Shown here one piece after another: positions 1-11,529 of a stretch of 64,000 nucleotides of DNA. Made by a program: the position numbers and the translations under genes. Numbering within the stretch: the first letter of the stretch is position 1; each line of letters starts with the position of its first letter. Source of the DNA: Anniella stebbinsi (taxonomy: Eukaryota; Chordata; Lepidosauria; Squamata; Anniellidae); the NCBI GenBank assembly GCA_029215795.1, contig JARDYH010000003.1:264029562-264093561 (forward strand). The letters run 5' to 3'. Below the pieces are notes generated by a model, which was not told where the DNA came from, searched no databases, and saw only the letters and a list, made by a program, of their open reading frames with translations.

Positions 1-56
1 ACAGTCAGTAAGCTATTTCCCCCTCCGTTGCCTAATATGTCGTCCGAATTCAGCCA
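1..56. repeat. End of a TIR element (family B), cut by the window start
   Basis: The terminus GTCGTCCGAATTCAGCCA at about 39-56 matches the ends of the family B elements at 25653-25881 and 61987-62214. The rest of this copy lies outside the window. It runs directly into a family C foldback with no spacer, so one of the two probably lost its edge. Confidence 0.7.
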
Positions 57-231
57 GTGAATCCACTCTGAGTTTCAGTCAGAACTTTAAAGGAATTATC
101 CAAGGTTCTGAAACCTACCGCCCAATGGGTGCAGGACCTTGGATTGCTCCTTTAAAGTTCTGACTGGTTTTGACTGAAACCCAGAGTGGATTCACTGTCC
201 CACTGACGTAGGAGCCACCAGTCTCTACTGC
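55..231. repeat. Foldback element, family C (copy 1)
   Basis: The left arm (about 55-112) and right arm (about 130-200) are inverted copies: GTGAATCCACTCTGAGTTTC is mirrored by GAAACCCAGAGTGGATTCAC. The outer right arm continues to about 231 through GGAGCCACCAGTCTC. The matching outer left arm is missing, replaced by the family B end. Related copies lie at 39308-39495 and 50296-50424. There is no coding potential; it is probably a non-autonomous DNA transposon. Confidence 0.7.
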
Positions 232-1615
232 AATGGATAAACACCACACCCTGGGTATTGCAGCTCTTTCACGAAGTCTGGCTTTAAATGGCTGCTGGCC
301 CTTAAAAGGCTTGGAAAGCATGCACACACTGGGAGAGAGAATCCTGGGCAGAGCTGCCATAATGCACCACACCATTTTGGTATTACAGAAGCAACGCAGG
401 TTACTCCCCATCTTCTGCTTCTTAGCAGGAGAGTGGCAGATTGCATCTTTAAATTAACATTGAGTTTTAAAGCCATGGCAACCGGTGCATGTTCTGTATC
501 TGTCATTTTCAAACTTTCTACCTTCAAGGAACCATTGGAGGATGGGGTTGCACACTTACCCCGATGCAGCAGATTGGGAGTTGACAATGGTGGCTAATTA
601 GCTAGCTCTGTCCTATTTGCCAACTAGACTTCTGCTCAAAGGGCTCCTTGGAATTCTCCACTCTGTACATGGGCAGAGGGATTGGTGGTGGTGGTGGTGG
701 GCATTCATGTTCAAGTCAGCTCCCAATTAGGCTACTGTCATGCACTCAGTGGTGCGCACTCAGCGCAGTGGTAGACACATCTGCTTTGCCTCGGGTTTTA
801 TGGACACTGCTCATATGGCCCGCTTGGCAGCTGCCTGCCCTGGCTTTGGCCCTTTTCCCCGCTGCATTAATGCCGGCCGCCATTAATGCAGCAGGAGAAA
901 TCTTCACTTTCCAGAGGCTCCAGAAAGTGCACTTCCCCCCTGCACCGATACCCTTGCGTTAATGGGCCTTTAAGACCCCCCCCCCCCAGTGCAGGAGGGG
1001 GAGCGCACTTTCTGGGTGAGATTGCCCATCCCTACCTAGAACACATGGACCACTCTCCTGTAGCTATGCATTGGTTGTTGTGGACAAGTGTTCTTTCAGG
1101 AATCATTTATTTACGGCTCAATATCTAAAGGAGATTCCTGAGTAGTGGACAGCAAAGAAAAAATCAACAATTATTAAATAATAGTTATGCATTTTTATTT
1201 AATAATTATTTAAATATTTTAAACCAAGTTATACCAATAAAGCTGTGGCTGGTCATTTAGGAAAAAGTTTGTTTAAATGAAAATGTCTTTATGTACTGGC
1301 AGGGAATTTCACAGAGAGGGATCAAGGATACTAGAAGCTCTACTCCGAGTGGACTTCAGACGGATTTCATGTCCATGCAGAAATAATCAGAGCACCTTAT
1401 GATCTCAGAGACTGAACAGGCTGGTAAATGAGAAGGTGCCCTTTCTAATATCCTGGTCTTTAGGGCTTTATATGCCGGTAGCAAAACCTCAAACCTGTCT
1501 GGTAGCAAACAGGCAACCAGTACAAAGGTGTACCATGTTGACTAGGAGCTTCCCCCGACAATATCGGAGGTGCTACACTCTGCACTAGCTGCAGCTTCCA
1601 GACCATCTTTAAGGA
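232..1615. other. No gene seen; unassigned sequence
   Basis: There is a short GGT run at about 683-700 and C-runs near 978-987. The sequence around 1024-1036 ends in GCCCATCCCTA, which resembles a hAT-type terminus (TAGGGATGGGC on the other strand), but no left end was found. From 1140 to 1260 the sequence is A+T-rich. Reading frames here are short and show no recognisable domain. Confidence 0.5.
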
Positions 1616-1860
1616 TACATAAGAACATAAGAAGAACCATGCTGGATCAGTCCAAGGGTCTACCTAGTCCAGTGTTCTCTTCACCCAGTGACCAACCAAC
1701 TGCCCAAGGGAAACTCCCAAGCAGGCCAGGAGTGCAACAGCACTCTCCTGCCCATGTTCCCCAACAACTGGTGGCCATAGGCATACTGCCTCTGACACCG
1801 ATAGTAGTATATAGCCATCAGTAGTAGATCCCGTTGATAACTTCTCTTCCAAGATCAAGA
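1616..1860 (-). mobile_element. CR1 LINE 3' end fragment
   Basis: It starts with an ACATAAGAACATAAG tail, followed by the standard 3' sequence of this CR1 subfamily read backwards (GCTGGATCAG, CAACTGGTGG, GGCATACTGCCTCTGA). Only the non-coding 3' end and a few terminal codons remain. 5' truncation is usual for CR1. Confidence 0.85.
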
Positions 1861-3199
1861 TGCAGTAACCCAGTCTTGAGGTTACTAGCATCTGCAGCAC
1901 TTTTCATTGAGGAGTCCCTGATGGATTTCCAAGCAGCCTCCAGGGCTTTCGGGAAAACTTCTCCATGGCTGGACACTCTTCATCCATTGCACCTTCTAGC
2001 ACACCAGCCCCACTTGTAGCCAGATAATTCTATAAGGATGGGCCTGCCCGATTGTACCCTAACCATTTAAGATGCCGATCATTAGCCTGCAGATTTATGT
2101 TGGAAAAATAATGCCTGGCCCAGCTCCAGCCATTTAGGGACTCTGCAAAACAGGTCAACCTGTGATGGTATGAAAGAATATGTTCGAGTGGACAATCCAG
2201 GTGGCTGGCATGGCATTGTTCACTCAGCATTGTGTAGCTTCTTAAAAGCTTAGGAGAGTATAATCGGAATGAGCCATTGGGCCGAAGACAACAACGCACA
2301 TTTTGTTTATGTCCAAAATAGCTTTCCAGAGACGTATTACTTATGGTTCCCTTCTTAATGTGTGCAAGTTACATTGGGAGCTGCTCATGCAAGGAATTGG
2401 AAGTTCATGTAATTGATGGGGGCGGGGAGAAGAGGGAATCTGTGATGTGTTCATTGTGGCATGGTCGTCATTAAAGTGTTTTGAATGTGAGGAATATAGT
2501 TTGAATAGCAGGTAGTCTAAATTAGGGATCCATTGGTCAGCCAGGAGAAGTCTGTGGGTGGCCATCCTGAAATCAAGACTGGGAGTATCTATTTTGCAAC
2601 CCAGGGTCCCTGAAGATAGTTGCTAGGAATGGTATGCTGAATCTAGGAATATGGGAATCAACAAAATCTGAGCCCTGAAGTTCTCCTAATTCAGTTTCAA
2701 ACCTCGTTGCAACTTGAGTCTGTATCCAATAGCAAACTTCATTTTCTTCTTTTTCCATTAAAATCCAGGCATATTTTCATGGGCAGTTGTGCACATCTTT
2801 GAAATGGGTACATTCTTCTCCCATTGAATAGTGGGTATTTGTGTGCATTTCTCAGATGTATGCATACAAACACATTTGTTTTGGGTCCACGAATCACACT
2901 GCAAGCTCAGAATTGGTACAGAATTTGACTGCGGATTGCGTCTGAGTCTGTGTTCAGTCCAGAAGGGGTGAACTGGGTCAATCCTAATAAAAAATGAACT
3001 GAAATCAATTTCTCATACATCCCTAGCTGAGCCTCTGGTGCAACAGCAGGCAGAAGGTATTGGTCTGTTAGCCAGGCAAGGGCAAAGGCCAGATGTCTAG
3101 TAATTATACTAGACTTGGCCAGTCAAGACAGTTAAAACTGTCTACTAATTGTGAACCTAAAGTAAGTGTGGATGAATATCTCAGCTTTGCTTTCTCTTC
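1861..3199. other. No gene seen; unassigned, with a TGCACA-rich diverged repeat at about 2760-3030
   Basis: No domain is recognisable in the reading frames. The part at about 2760-3030 (ending ACATCCCTAGC) resembles other A+T-rich stretches in the window at 24842-25275, 28650-28800, 31330-31770, 46430-46690 and 61800-61940. All contain spaced TGCACATTT/AAAATGTGC words. They may be old copies of one TAGGGATG-ended DNA element, but I cannot align them confidently. Confidence 0.4.
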
Positions 3200-3369
3200 C
3201 ATTTTTTTTTTAAAATCTCAAGTTCTTTATTTTATTTTAAACATTGTTTTAGCCTCCTTTCAGGGCAGAAGCCCTCCCAAGGCAGCTTACAACATTAAAA
3301 TTCATAAAAACAGTTAAAATATTAAAAGCAGTAAAACCATAAACACTATAAAATAACAATAAAAAACAA
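3200..3369 (-). mobile_element. LINE 3' untranslated end (L2-like)
   Basis: The stretch has the pattern seen at other L2 3' ends here: a T-rich start, a conserved block (CCTCCCAAGGCAGCTTACAA) and then an A-rich part with repeated TTAAAA words. No coding part is left. Confidence 0.55.
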
Positions 3370-3460
3370 GGAAGTCCTTCACACAGCGCATAGTTAAACT
3401 GTGGAATTCCCTACCACATGATGTGGCGGTAGCCACCAATTTGGAGGGTTTTAAAAGGGG
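3370..3460 (+). mobile_element. CR1 LINE fragment, C-terminal codons
   Basis: The sequence matches the end of the CR1 ORF2 reading frame in the other copies (encoding YFFTQCIVKLWNSLP-like residues, then the GCCACCAATTTGGA block). It stops abruptly at about 3460, where a different A/G-rich block begins. Confidence 0.75.
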
Positions 3461-3462
3461 TG

Positions 3463-3960
3463 TGGCATGGGTTGCCGTGGTAACGGAAGGAGGAGGAAAG
3501 GGAGTAGCAGTTGGGAGTGGTTAGGAGAGAGCAGGGAAGGAGAAGGAGGAAAAAGAGGAGGAAAAGAGGAAGGCGTTGGAGGGATTTTGGGAAGATTACA
3601 AAGAGAAGGGCGACTTTGGATAGAATGTCTGTAAGGAGCAGGGATTGGGCAGCCTGCCACGGTGAACAGCAATTCAGGAACGGCATCAAGGAGTTTACCC
3701 GGGCAACACACATTACAGAACATTGAAAGGCACGTGACTGTTGTCCAGTTTTGAACCTGGAAACTTTACTGAGCAGGAACTTGAATGACGGCTGAGCTGA
3801 ATTTGGGTGATTTTCGATTTTGTGGTGAAACGTTACGTATTCAACAAGGGGGAGCTTTGTCCCTAAACGCTGAAGCAGATGGGCATGCAAACTGAACATC
3901 ATTCTTCTTTCCATTTGAAAGGATATAAATGGAATAAATAAAATACTGAATAAAATGAAA
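3463..3960 (+). other. Possible retrocopy or promoter-like block with an RFX-type X-box
   Basis: The block replaces the rest of the CR1 at 3370-3460. It opens with GTTGCCGTGGTAAC (about 3470-3483), an inverted-repeat X-box of the type bound by RFX factors. A G/A-rich stretch follows, then an ATG at 3625 with a 33-codon open frame. Clustered AATAAA-like signals lie at about 3931-3955. G/A-rich 5' part, ATG and 3' signals together could be an inserted mRNA copy, but no known protein is recognised and there is no clear poly(A) tail or target duplication. It may be unrelated unique sequence. Confidence 0.3.
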
Positions 3961-5663
3961 CCTGAATGCTAATTGTTGCTTCCATGGAACTGTGCAACAG
4001 CCGCCCCAAGGCTGAGTTTCAAAGCTTGAGGAAGCTGCAGGGCACACGGCTTAGGAAATATCCTGAGCCTGGGGATCAAGGGAACTGGGCAGTCCCTGAG
4101 TTTGCCTGAGCTAAAGCTTAGACAGAGACAGAGTCTGGTACCCTTTTAATCTGTTCTCTTTAAAACAAAATCTCAAGGAATGATTTGAAAACATCTCCCC
4201 ATCCAAAAAAGGAGGTTCTCCTTTAATGATAACAATAGTGAAAATAGAACAGAAAGGTGGTGAATTTCAGCTCTAGTTTGGATCCAGGTGTCACTGATCC
4301 TTATCTAACATTTTATGTGCTAGTAAGGGTGTTGAACCCTAGGCCAGATGCTGAAACTGGCCCTCCAGGGGTCCCAATCCTCTGGGGGTTCCGCAGATAG
4401 CCACATCCACTTCCCTGTGTCACCAAGGCATTCCCAGTTTTTCCTTCCACCCCCTGATGGTTTGGTGGTTTTTGAGGTTTTGTATCTTTTCCCCTATTCG
4501 AAAAGGTTGAAATGCCTCTCCTAAGGCCTTGATCACACGGGTGGTTTGAAGCACACTCACCGTGAGTTTGATCCAATTCTTTTACGCGACGTCGTCCCCC
4601 TCTCGCTGTTCTCGTGCCTTGAGCTCTTCCTTTTTAGTTCCTCTTTTGAAATATCCCTGAACGGGGGTTGTCCGTTTGCAGGCAAGTTCAGGCAAGTTGG
4701 ATGAGGTATCAGAGCAAAAGCAACCACATGTCATCAAAAGGCTACATTCACATAAGAAATGGAGGGGGAACCCACAGAAGGTGTGATAAAGGCCTGCGCC
4801 TTAGCTACTAGCAGGAAGAGTTTAAAGCTGAAACATGCTGGTATTTTGGCCTTCTGGCTCCACCCCTTTTGTTTTCAGTGCCCCTCCCCCACCCCTGGGA
4901 TGCAGCCCCAAGAGTTTCTCTGAAATAGAACTCGGCCCTTGGGCCAAAACAGGTTCTGCACCTCTGCGCTCTAACATGTGTCAGCCTTCTCCAACCTGGG
5001 GCTGTCCAGATGTGTCGAACCGTAACTGCCACCATTCCCAGAGATACAGGATGTGGTTGTGCAAACATGTGTCGTGTATTCCACTCACCAGATGTATTCC
5101 ACTTCTATTTCTGTTCATTATTTACAAATGTGGAACCCGGGCATGTAGGATACGTGGTCTGGAGTGAACCAGAGGTGCTGTTAATTGGAGTGTTTGTGTG
5201 TGTGTGTGTGGGGGGGCTTGGTGCCCCCTAACACCCTCCCCAGAAAGAAAAAAGTTTTAAATGCCATCTCCCCCGTCATTTCCCCTCTGGTGCATCCTCT
5301 GTCTTTTGCATTGTTGGCCTCTGCCGCTTGGCATTCTAGGCACCTCTGCTTCATGTTTTTCATCGGGGCATGTGTAGAATCAACTTGTCCCATGAATACA
5401 CGAAGAAGGCTCAATATGGAGGAGGGTGCTTAGTCCAGTGATCTTTGCGGCAGACTGGCAATTATTTTAAAAACAACAACAAGGAAAAGCTCATCATTGG
5501 CTACTGGTTTTCACTACATTTCTTTAAGCATGTGCAACTCCAATCTGGATCGGGACCATGACACTTCAGGACAGGAGGGTTTAAGCTTCCTCACCCACTT
5601 GTTTTAGCCCCAAAATTCTACCCCCCCCTTTGGCTCCGCCTCTGCCAGTGGCCCGTGCTCTGC
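3961..5663. other. No gene seen; unassigned sequence
   Basis: It contains a diverged half of the CCAGATGT palindromic repeat at about 4981-5050 and a GT run followed by a G run at about 5194-5217. Frames of up to 110 codons occur on both strands at 4808-5433, but they overlap each other and have no recognisable domain. Confidence 0.5.
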
Positions 5664-6236
5664 AGGAAAGTGCAAAAAAGGGCAACTAAAATGATCAAGG
5701 GGCTGGAGCACCTCCCCTATCAGGGAAGGGGTACAACAGCTGGGATTGTTTAGCTTGGAAAAAAAGGAGGCTAAAGGGAGACATGATGGAGGTGTCCAAA
5801 ATTATGCATTGGGCAGAGAATGTGGATAGAGATAATTTTTTCTCCCTCTCCCATAATACTAGAACCCAATTGGGTCACCCCATGAAACTGATTGGTGGGA
5901 GATTCAGGACAGATAAAAGGAAGTTCTTCTTTACACAATTCACTACCACAAGGTGCAGTGATGGCCACCAATTTGGATGGCTTTAAATGGGGTTTAGACA
6001 AATTCCTGGAGGAGAAGGCTATCAATGGCTACTAGTCCTGATGGCTGTGCACTACCTCCAGTCTCAGAGGGAGTAAGCTTGTACACACCAGTGGCTGGAG
6101 AACATGGGTGGTAAGGTGCTATTGCACCCGTGTCCTGCTTGTGGGTTCCTGGCCACTGTAGCCACTGTGTGAACAGAGTGCTGGACTAGATAGACCCTTG
6201 GTCTGATCCAGCGTGATCCTTCTTATGTTCTTATGC
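5664..6236 (+). mobile_element. CR1 LINE, 3' part of ORF2 and 3' end
   Basis: Frames matching the C-terminus of CR1 ORF2 can be read in pieces: a VQKRATKMIKG-type start, a LFSLE block and a TRTQLGHPMKL block. Frameshifts interrupt them. The non-coding 3' end (GGAGAAGGCTATCAATGGC, GGACTAGATAGACCCTTGG) ends in a TTCTTATG repeat at 6220-6236. CR1 ORF2 encodes an endonuclease and reverse transcriptase; only its last part is here, and it is inactive. This copy has no insertion, so it serves as the empty-site reference for the interrupted CR1 copies. Confidence 0.9.
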
Positions 6237-7333
6237 TCCTCTCCTCCCCGCCCCACTACTCACTGTTTGCCACTGGTGTGAAATTCCCCCATCCTCCAAG
6301 GATAACCAAAAACACCTGCCAGCCCAGAAATTCTTGGTTATTTGGTTCATGACGCAATGTGGTCTGTTTGCTGAGATTTGCTGTTTGTGCATGTGTTCTG
6401 GAAATTTGCATCCACGCTAGCAGATCCGGATGAAGAAAAGCCAACATCAACAGCAAATGCTGAAAATAATGAATGCCCCTCATCACGGATTGCATTCCAG
6501 CATTTCCAGCCCCTCAGCAAATGTAGGTCTGTTTCAGCCAAGGTCTGAAAAGCAATTTGCAACAGTTCAGAAAACAGATTGAGGTTTTTCGTGCATTAAA
6601 AAGGACGCTTCTTCGAAGATTATCAAGAAATGAACTCAATAATCTTTTGGAAGTAGGAGGTTGTAGAGCTTCCTGAAATAATTTGTAATACACTGTGGGA
6701 GGGGAGGGAAGCCTGGGCAAAAGGTTAAATGTAATTTGATTTGCCGCTAATCTCTCATCTTGTCCGAATGGTAATTTTGGAATGAAAAAAATAAAGTCGC
6801 ACCCTCTCAAGTTCTTGCAAAGTGGATGTTTATTAACGGAAGGAAAGTGTCTCTCTTGGAGAAGGGCCATAGCACATTGGCAGAACCCATGATTTTATCC
6901 CCGGCATCTGCAGTTAAAATAACTTTCAGTAGCAGGGCTGAAAAAAAGAAAAAAGAATCAAAAAAGGCTGATCTGTAGAGCTGCTATTGGTCTGAATGGG
7001 CCAAAGGTAGAGCGGGATGCTAAGGGAGATCCTGTTTAATGCTAGGAACAACAAAAAGGTATTTTCCTTATAAACTAAGCTGCTGAAATGAAGAAAGCTT
7101 GTGGCATGGGGTGGTGGTGCTGGTAAAATGGATTTTGTATGGAAGGATCGTGAGTTCAGTTCGTGAACAGGATACAAATTCCTGGACTTGGCTAGTGCTC
7201 AGAGGGGTCCTGTTCCTTAATTTGAAGCAGGGTTGACACCAGGAGGTCAGCTATAGAGGGCTGGAGTCTATACCATTTATTGGCCATGGGCCCCATCCCC
7301 TCCTTGCTTCCACGTCCTCCTTTGCCTTGCTGC

Positions 7334-7336
<3 letters not shown>
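6237..7336. other. No gene seen; unassigned sequence
   Basis: No repeat family or domain is recognised. The longest reading frame (118 codons, minus strand, 6514-6870) has no recognisable domain. A GC-poor, largely unique stretch. Confidence 0.45.
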
Positions 7337-7369
<33 letters not shown>

Positions 7370-7370
7370 A
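7337..7370 (+). repeat. (ATC)n microsatellite
   Basis: About 11 copies of CAT/ATC. It adjoins the L2-like 3' end that follows and probably grew from that element's terminal trinucleotide tail. It creates a false poly-histidine frame. Confidence 0.95.
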
Positions 7371-7680
7371 TTCTTTTTACTTGTATGCTGCTTTTCCACA
7401 GAATTGTGCCCAAAGCGGCTGACAAGATAACAACACAGCAAACAAAAAGCAGTCAATATAATTTACAAGATATCAAAGGGCAATACATATAACAATATCT
7501 AAAAATGCAATAGAAATAATTGCACATAACCATATCATCCAATAAAACCGTACAACTAAACTAAACAAATCCAACCACTGAGCACTAAACAGGAGAGAGA
7601 ATAAAGCACGATACAAAAATATGAACAAATATAAATAAATCTCCATTCCACATGAGGGTTCTCCACAATTAGCCAACAAG
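7371..7680 (-). mobile_element. L2-like LINE 3' untranslated end
   Basis: The CCCAAAGCGGCTGACAAGAT block, then a long A-rich stretch with repeated CAATA and TAAA words, matches the 3' non-coding layout of the L2 copies here. No coding part remains. The trinucleotide run sits at the expected 3' terminus. Confidence 0.6.
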
Positions 7681-8267
7681 TACAGGCACCGTCTCTGTTT
7701 TCCTCCTTACCATCATTTGTGACAAAGGCCTGCCCACCCTCTGAGATGTTAGGTGGGAGAGGGAAGGTCGGACTCCCTGATGCAAGAGGGAGCCCATTGA
7801 CCTGGAGGTAGTGGAGGCTACTAGCAGGGATGGTGAAGTTCATGGCAAAGACCTTCACAAACCTGCCGCTGGCCCTGATTCTGTGTCCATCCCCCTCCCC
7901 ACTACCACAGGTTATTTTGCATCTGGCTCTGTCTGGTGCACGTCCGACTTCCAGTAAAAAAGCCAAAGTACAGTCCGTAACCCTGAAGTCAATCTACTCC
8001 TAGAGTAGACAATACTGAGCTCTATGGGCCCATGGTCTTACTCAAGATAAGATAGTCCTATGACATCATCTGAATTAGGGGTGTCAAAACTCTTTCAGCA
8101 CGTTTCTCCCCACTGTAGAATTTCGTTCTGCCTGGACCTCACCCCCTTTGGCATTAAAGGGACCATCGGGCAAACGTCCTCTGGGCGTGTTCACCGGGGC
8201 TCGGGAGGGTGGGACGCAGGGGCGCCTGGCGACCTCGCGGGCTCAGGCAGATTTTTGCCTCTTCCCT
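7681..8267. other. No gene; includes a SINE fragment at about 8000-8062
   Basis: At 8000-8062 the words AGTAGACAATACTGAGCTC and TGGGCCCATGGTCTTACTCA match the tRNA-SINE body in plus orientation (compare 62288-62477 on the minus strand). A TAGGGGTGTCAAAACTC start at 8076 and a CTTCCCTA at 8261-8268 look like hAT-type ends, but the flanking 8-mers do not match, so no element is called. Confidence 0.45.
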
Positions 8268-8400
8268 AGAACATAAGACCATAAAAACATAAGACAGAAG
8301 TGAAGGCGATCTACTGCAGTGAATAGCAGAACAGTCCCCTTGTTGCTCAGGCCAGTAAGCAAGGGTGGCTAGGATGCTTTTATAAGGGCCAGGCAATATT
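8268..8400 (-). mobile_element. Diverged CR1 3' end
   Basis: It begins with degenerate AACATAAGACCATAAAAACA tail repeats. Only weak matches to the CR1 3' end follow, up to about 8400. Confidence 0.5.
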
Positions 8401-9619
8401 ACATGTCACACATTGTCCTATTGCTGCTAAGAGCTTCTTGCCCATCTGGCTGTCTGTCCAGTATGTAGTTCTCTACTTTATCCATTGCGTGATGGGGACG
8501 ATGCACCAACTGATTCCCTGCTTGACATCCCTCTTGTCTCAGCTTCAGCATCTGGTGCTGCAGGCTTGGGAGACCTGAACCCTGTCCTCTGCTGATGCAG
8601 AGCAAGGGGAATTGTTGACCCTGAGTCTGCGGCTCGTGTTAGTTAATGAATCGACATGTCATTTAAATTGGCAGAACGAAGGCGGCATAAGATCCATCCA
8701 CTGCACTGGCATTGGGACCACATATTTTCATGGCCTCAATCAGGATTCATTAGCTGCGCACACTTTGAAACCAGCAAAACCTCATTCCTCTGTGATACCT
8801 ACTTTCTCATCTTTCAGTTTCTCCATTCTTTAATTAATTTGCTTCTTTGGCTCGTCCAAAAGTAGTCTGTTTTGCTCAGTGGAAATCAGCCTGAAAAGGT
8901 GGTGGGACGGAAAGAGATGGACATTCCCCAAATGATCTTCTAATCAGCATTTGCATGAAGGATAGATAGCTTTTTCTGGGGAGGAATAGACATCCGGTGT
9001 GGTTGGCTCACGCTCTTGATGGACTGATACTTTGGGAGAATGTTCCCAAACACATGGCTTCCTTAATCTATCTCTAAATAGTTCAACAGCTTCCAAGACT
9101 GATTTTTATCCAACCTAATGTAAGAGGAGGCTGTTGTTTTGTGGAAAGATGAGCCTAAAGCCTTCTTGGACTCATGGAACCATTTGTCCAGTTGTTTAGA
9201 ATATGGCCTCATCCTGCATCATGTCATTTCTTTGCTCTTGGTGCTGAGCACACATGTTTTTGAGTTAGGGAGTCGGTGTAGCGTGCTGATTAGGAACACG
9301 GGTTTTATCCAACGTAATACCAGCAGAAAAACTAGCACAACTACATGAATATCATCAACTGCAGGAGTGGGCAACTTTGGGAGGTCTGGGGGCACTTTTT
9401 GCCTCCCGAAAAATCTCCTGCGTGTGCACATATATATATGTGCATGGAGCATTTTGGAGAACAAAATGGTCAAATCTAGCTTGTTTGAAAGCTGTTTGAC
9501 CATTTTAGGTCTCTGTAAGCTCTATAGCCCTAAAAGGGTCAAATCTAGCTTGCAAACAAGTTAGATTTGACCTTTCTGGCACTCCATAGTGCTCCAGACA
9601 CCAATTGTAATGACACATT
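8401..9619. other. No gene seen; unassigned sequence
   Basis: No repeat family or domain is recognised. At 9466-9572 the word GGTCAAATCTAGCTTG recurs (9469-9483 and 9537-9552) and its inverse CAAGTTAGATTTGACC lies at 9557-9572, forming a small local foldback. Confidence 0.45.
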
Positions 9620-9712
9620 GGAATGGTTTTTTGTTTTGTTTTTGTATTGCTGTTTTGTTAGCCGCATTGGGCATTTTTTTGTGGAAAAGCAGCATATAAA
9701 TTGAACAGGGAT
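9620..9712 (+). mobile_element. L2-like LINE 3' end fragment
   Basis: The words TTAGCCGCATTGGGCA and AGCAGCATATAAATTGAA match the conserved 3' block of the plus-strand L2 copies at 30680-30843 and 57180-57237 (…CCGCCC…GGCGGTATA…AAAT). Confidence 0.6.
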
Positions 9713-10023
9713 GATTTTTGTTTTGTTTACATTTTTTTTTTAAAAAAACCTTTATTTCAGGGTGTAGGGGGTACTGAAGTGGGGATGGCCTGAGGGCTGC
9801 ATGTCGCCTACCCCTGACCTAGTTTAATGAAATTGTAATGAGTTGTGAAAACATTTCCCCAATGCTAGCGCAATGGACTGTACCAGTACTTGCGCAAGCG
9901 AAATCGAAGTATTAGATTTGACCCTTGCCCAGGAATGAATATGGAGTGGGAGACGTTGGTTGCCAGTGGAGGGCCACTACTGGATACACCCTTGGGTGAG
10001 GATATGGAAAGTTCCCTACCTTC

Positions 10024-10191
10024 CTGACCAGATACAAAAAAGGGCAAGGCTCCTGCAGCTTTAACTGCTGTGATGAAGAGGGAATTTCACCAGGTGCTGC
10101 ATGCATACCAATGACACCTGCTGAAATGCCCTTTTCAATACGACTGTTAATGATTCAGGAGCCCTGTCCTCCTTTCCATATGGCCACCCTA
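10024..10191. mobile_element. MITE family A, solo half-unit
   Basis: Only one half of the 320-bp family A palindrome is present, from the internal TGACCAGATAC border to the outer CCATATGGCCACCCTA end. The flanks CTACCTTC and ATACCTCC agree at 6 of 8 positions, which hints that the half-unit itself transposed. It belongs to the variant with a GCTGCATGCAT core. Confidence 0.75.
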
Positions 10192-10330
10192 ATACCTCCA
10201 TTGAGTTCTAGCCTAGAAGCCCCTGGTTTAAATATATGCTCATAGGTTCAGGGGAGCTGGCTCAGGAGCACTTGCTTCAGGATCGTCCCCATGCGTTGCA
10301 CTCAGATGGACTTTGTGTTCGTTTGGGCTT

Positions 10331-10738
10331 CTTATTATTATTATTATTATTATTTATTTCATTTCTAACCCGCCTCTCCATCTAGATCGAGGCGGGGAAC
10401 AACACCAAATATAAATATAAAACAATAAAATAGATAAACCGTTAAAACAGATAAAAACAAATACATTATTAAAAACATCTTAAAATTAAACTGGATAGGC
10501 CTGCCGGAAGAGAACAGTCTTCACAGCTTTCTTAAATTCCAGAAGACTGCTAATTTGTCGAATCTCCTCCGGCAGGCCATTCCACAGCCTGGGAGCGGCA
10601 GAAGAGAAGGTCCTCTGGGTAACACTCGTCAGCCTAGTTCTGGCTGACTGGAGTAAATTCTTCCCAGAGGACCTGAGTGTGCGGGGCGGATTATACGGGA
10701 GAAGGCGATCCCGCAGGTAACCTGGACCCAAACCAACT
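10331..10738 (-). mobile_element. L2 LINE, last part of ORF2 with an (ATT)n tail
   Basis: An open frame of 81 codons (10731-10486, reading right to left) carries the conserved L2 C-terminal motifs PRTLRSSGKN, RTFSSAAPRLWNGLP and FKKAVKTVLFRQAYP. These follow the reverse transcriptase domain in L2-clade LINEs. The 3' non-coding part (10331-10485) holds the CCGCCTCTCCATCTAGATCG block and ends in (TTA)n at 10331-10354. The copy is heavily 5'-truncated. Its sequence is closest to the longer copy at 16544-17735. Confidence 0.9.
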
Positions 10739-11218
10739 ATTTAAAGTTGGCAGGAGCTCAGTCCTTAACACAGGTTTTCAGCCGTAGGATGTTTTCAGCC
10801 CATCGTTTGGATGAAATAGTTACTGTGATTTTATTCCCAGTTTAAAGGGGGGAAAAGTCAGCGGCACATGAATTTGAGGGCGGGTGGGCGGTGGGCGGGT
10901 TTGATTTATATTCAGCTTGGAGGAGAAAATCTGCAGCAATGCAGAGGCTGCAGTCAGTTGAATAAAAGATTCGGCTCAGTTTTCCATGACAAAGTGTTGC
11001 TTCATGCATGAAATGGATGCGCCCAAAGTAGCAATTTGAAGATGCATCACTGCAAGTGCGTGCGGGGGAGGAGATCTAATGCATAGGGAGCATTTCAGCT
11101 GCATTGCTTTGCTACGGGTAGGCCAAATGGTGACCTACCAAGTGGATCGGGTCTCTGGAGGCACTAGACACATTTTAATAAACATGTGGGGGTGGGCAAG
11201 AGTGTCAGACTAGGACAG
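10739..11218. other. No gene seen; unassigned sequence
   Basis: No repeat family or open frame of note. The region includes a G-rich stretch at about 10876-10905. Confidence 0.45.
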
Positions 11219-11316
11219 CTGTACCCAACCTGGTGCTCTCTAGATGCGTTGGAATTCAACTTCCATCATTTCTAGCCAGGCTGGGTATGATGGGACATGC
11301 TTTCCAACACATTTAG
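11219..11316. repeat. CCAGATGT palindromic repeat (copy)
   Basis: This is one of at least six related palindromic copies whose arms read roughly CTCCAGATGTNTTGGA...CAACTCCCAT and the reverse. Others lie at 12231-12336, 18045-18170, 20828-20930, 29003-29115 and 57255-57345, with a half copy at 4981-5050. The arms here are diverged (CTCTAGATGCGTTGGAATTC / TTCCAACACATTTAGAG). Confidence 0.6.
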
Positions 11317-11529
11317 AGTGGAAACTGGGGAAGGTTCGAGTAGGACCAGGGGAGACTGAGTTCAAATCTCCACACCGCCAGGAAGCTCAGTGGCTTATGC
11401 TGGCCAGTCACTATTTCTCAGTCTAACCAACCTCACAGGGTCATTGTGAAGATAAGGCATGAGGGGAATCGTATATCTTGAGTTCCTTAGGAAAAGGGTG
11501 GGATTACAATGTGGTAGATAAAAACAAAG

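Noticed and set aside
7280..7492. Poly-histidine frame
   Set aside because: Produced by the (ATC)n microsatellite at 7337-7370.
8076..8268. hAT element with TAGGGGTG … CCCTA ends
   Set aside because: The flanking 8-mers ATCTGAAT and GAACATAA do not match, and the right end coincides with a CR1 tail.
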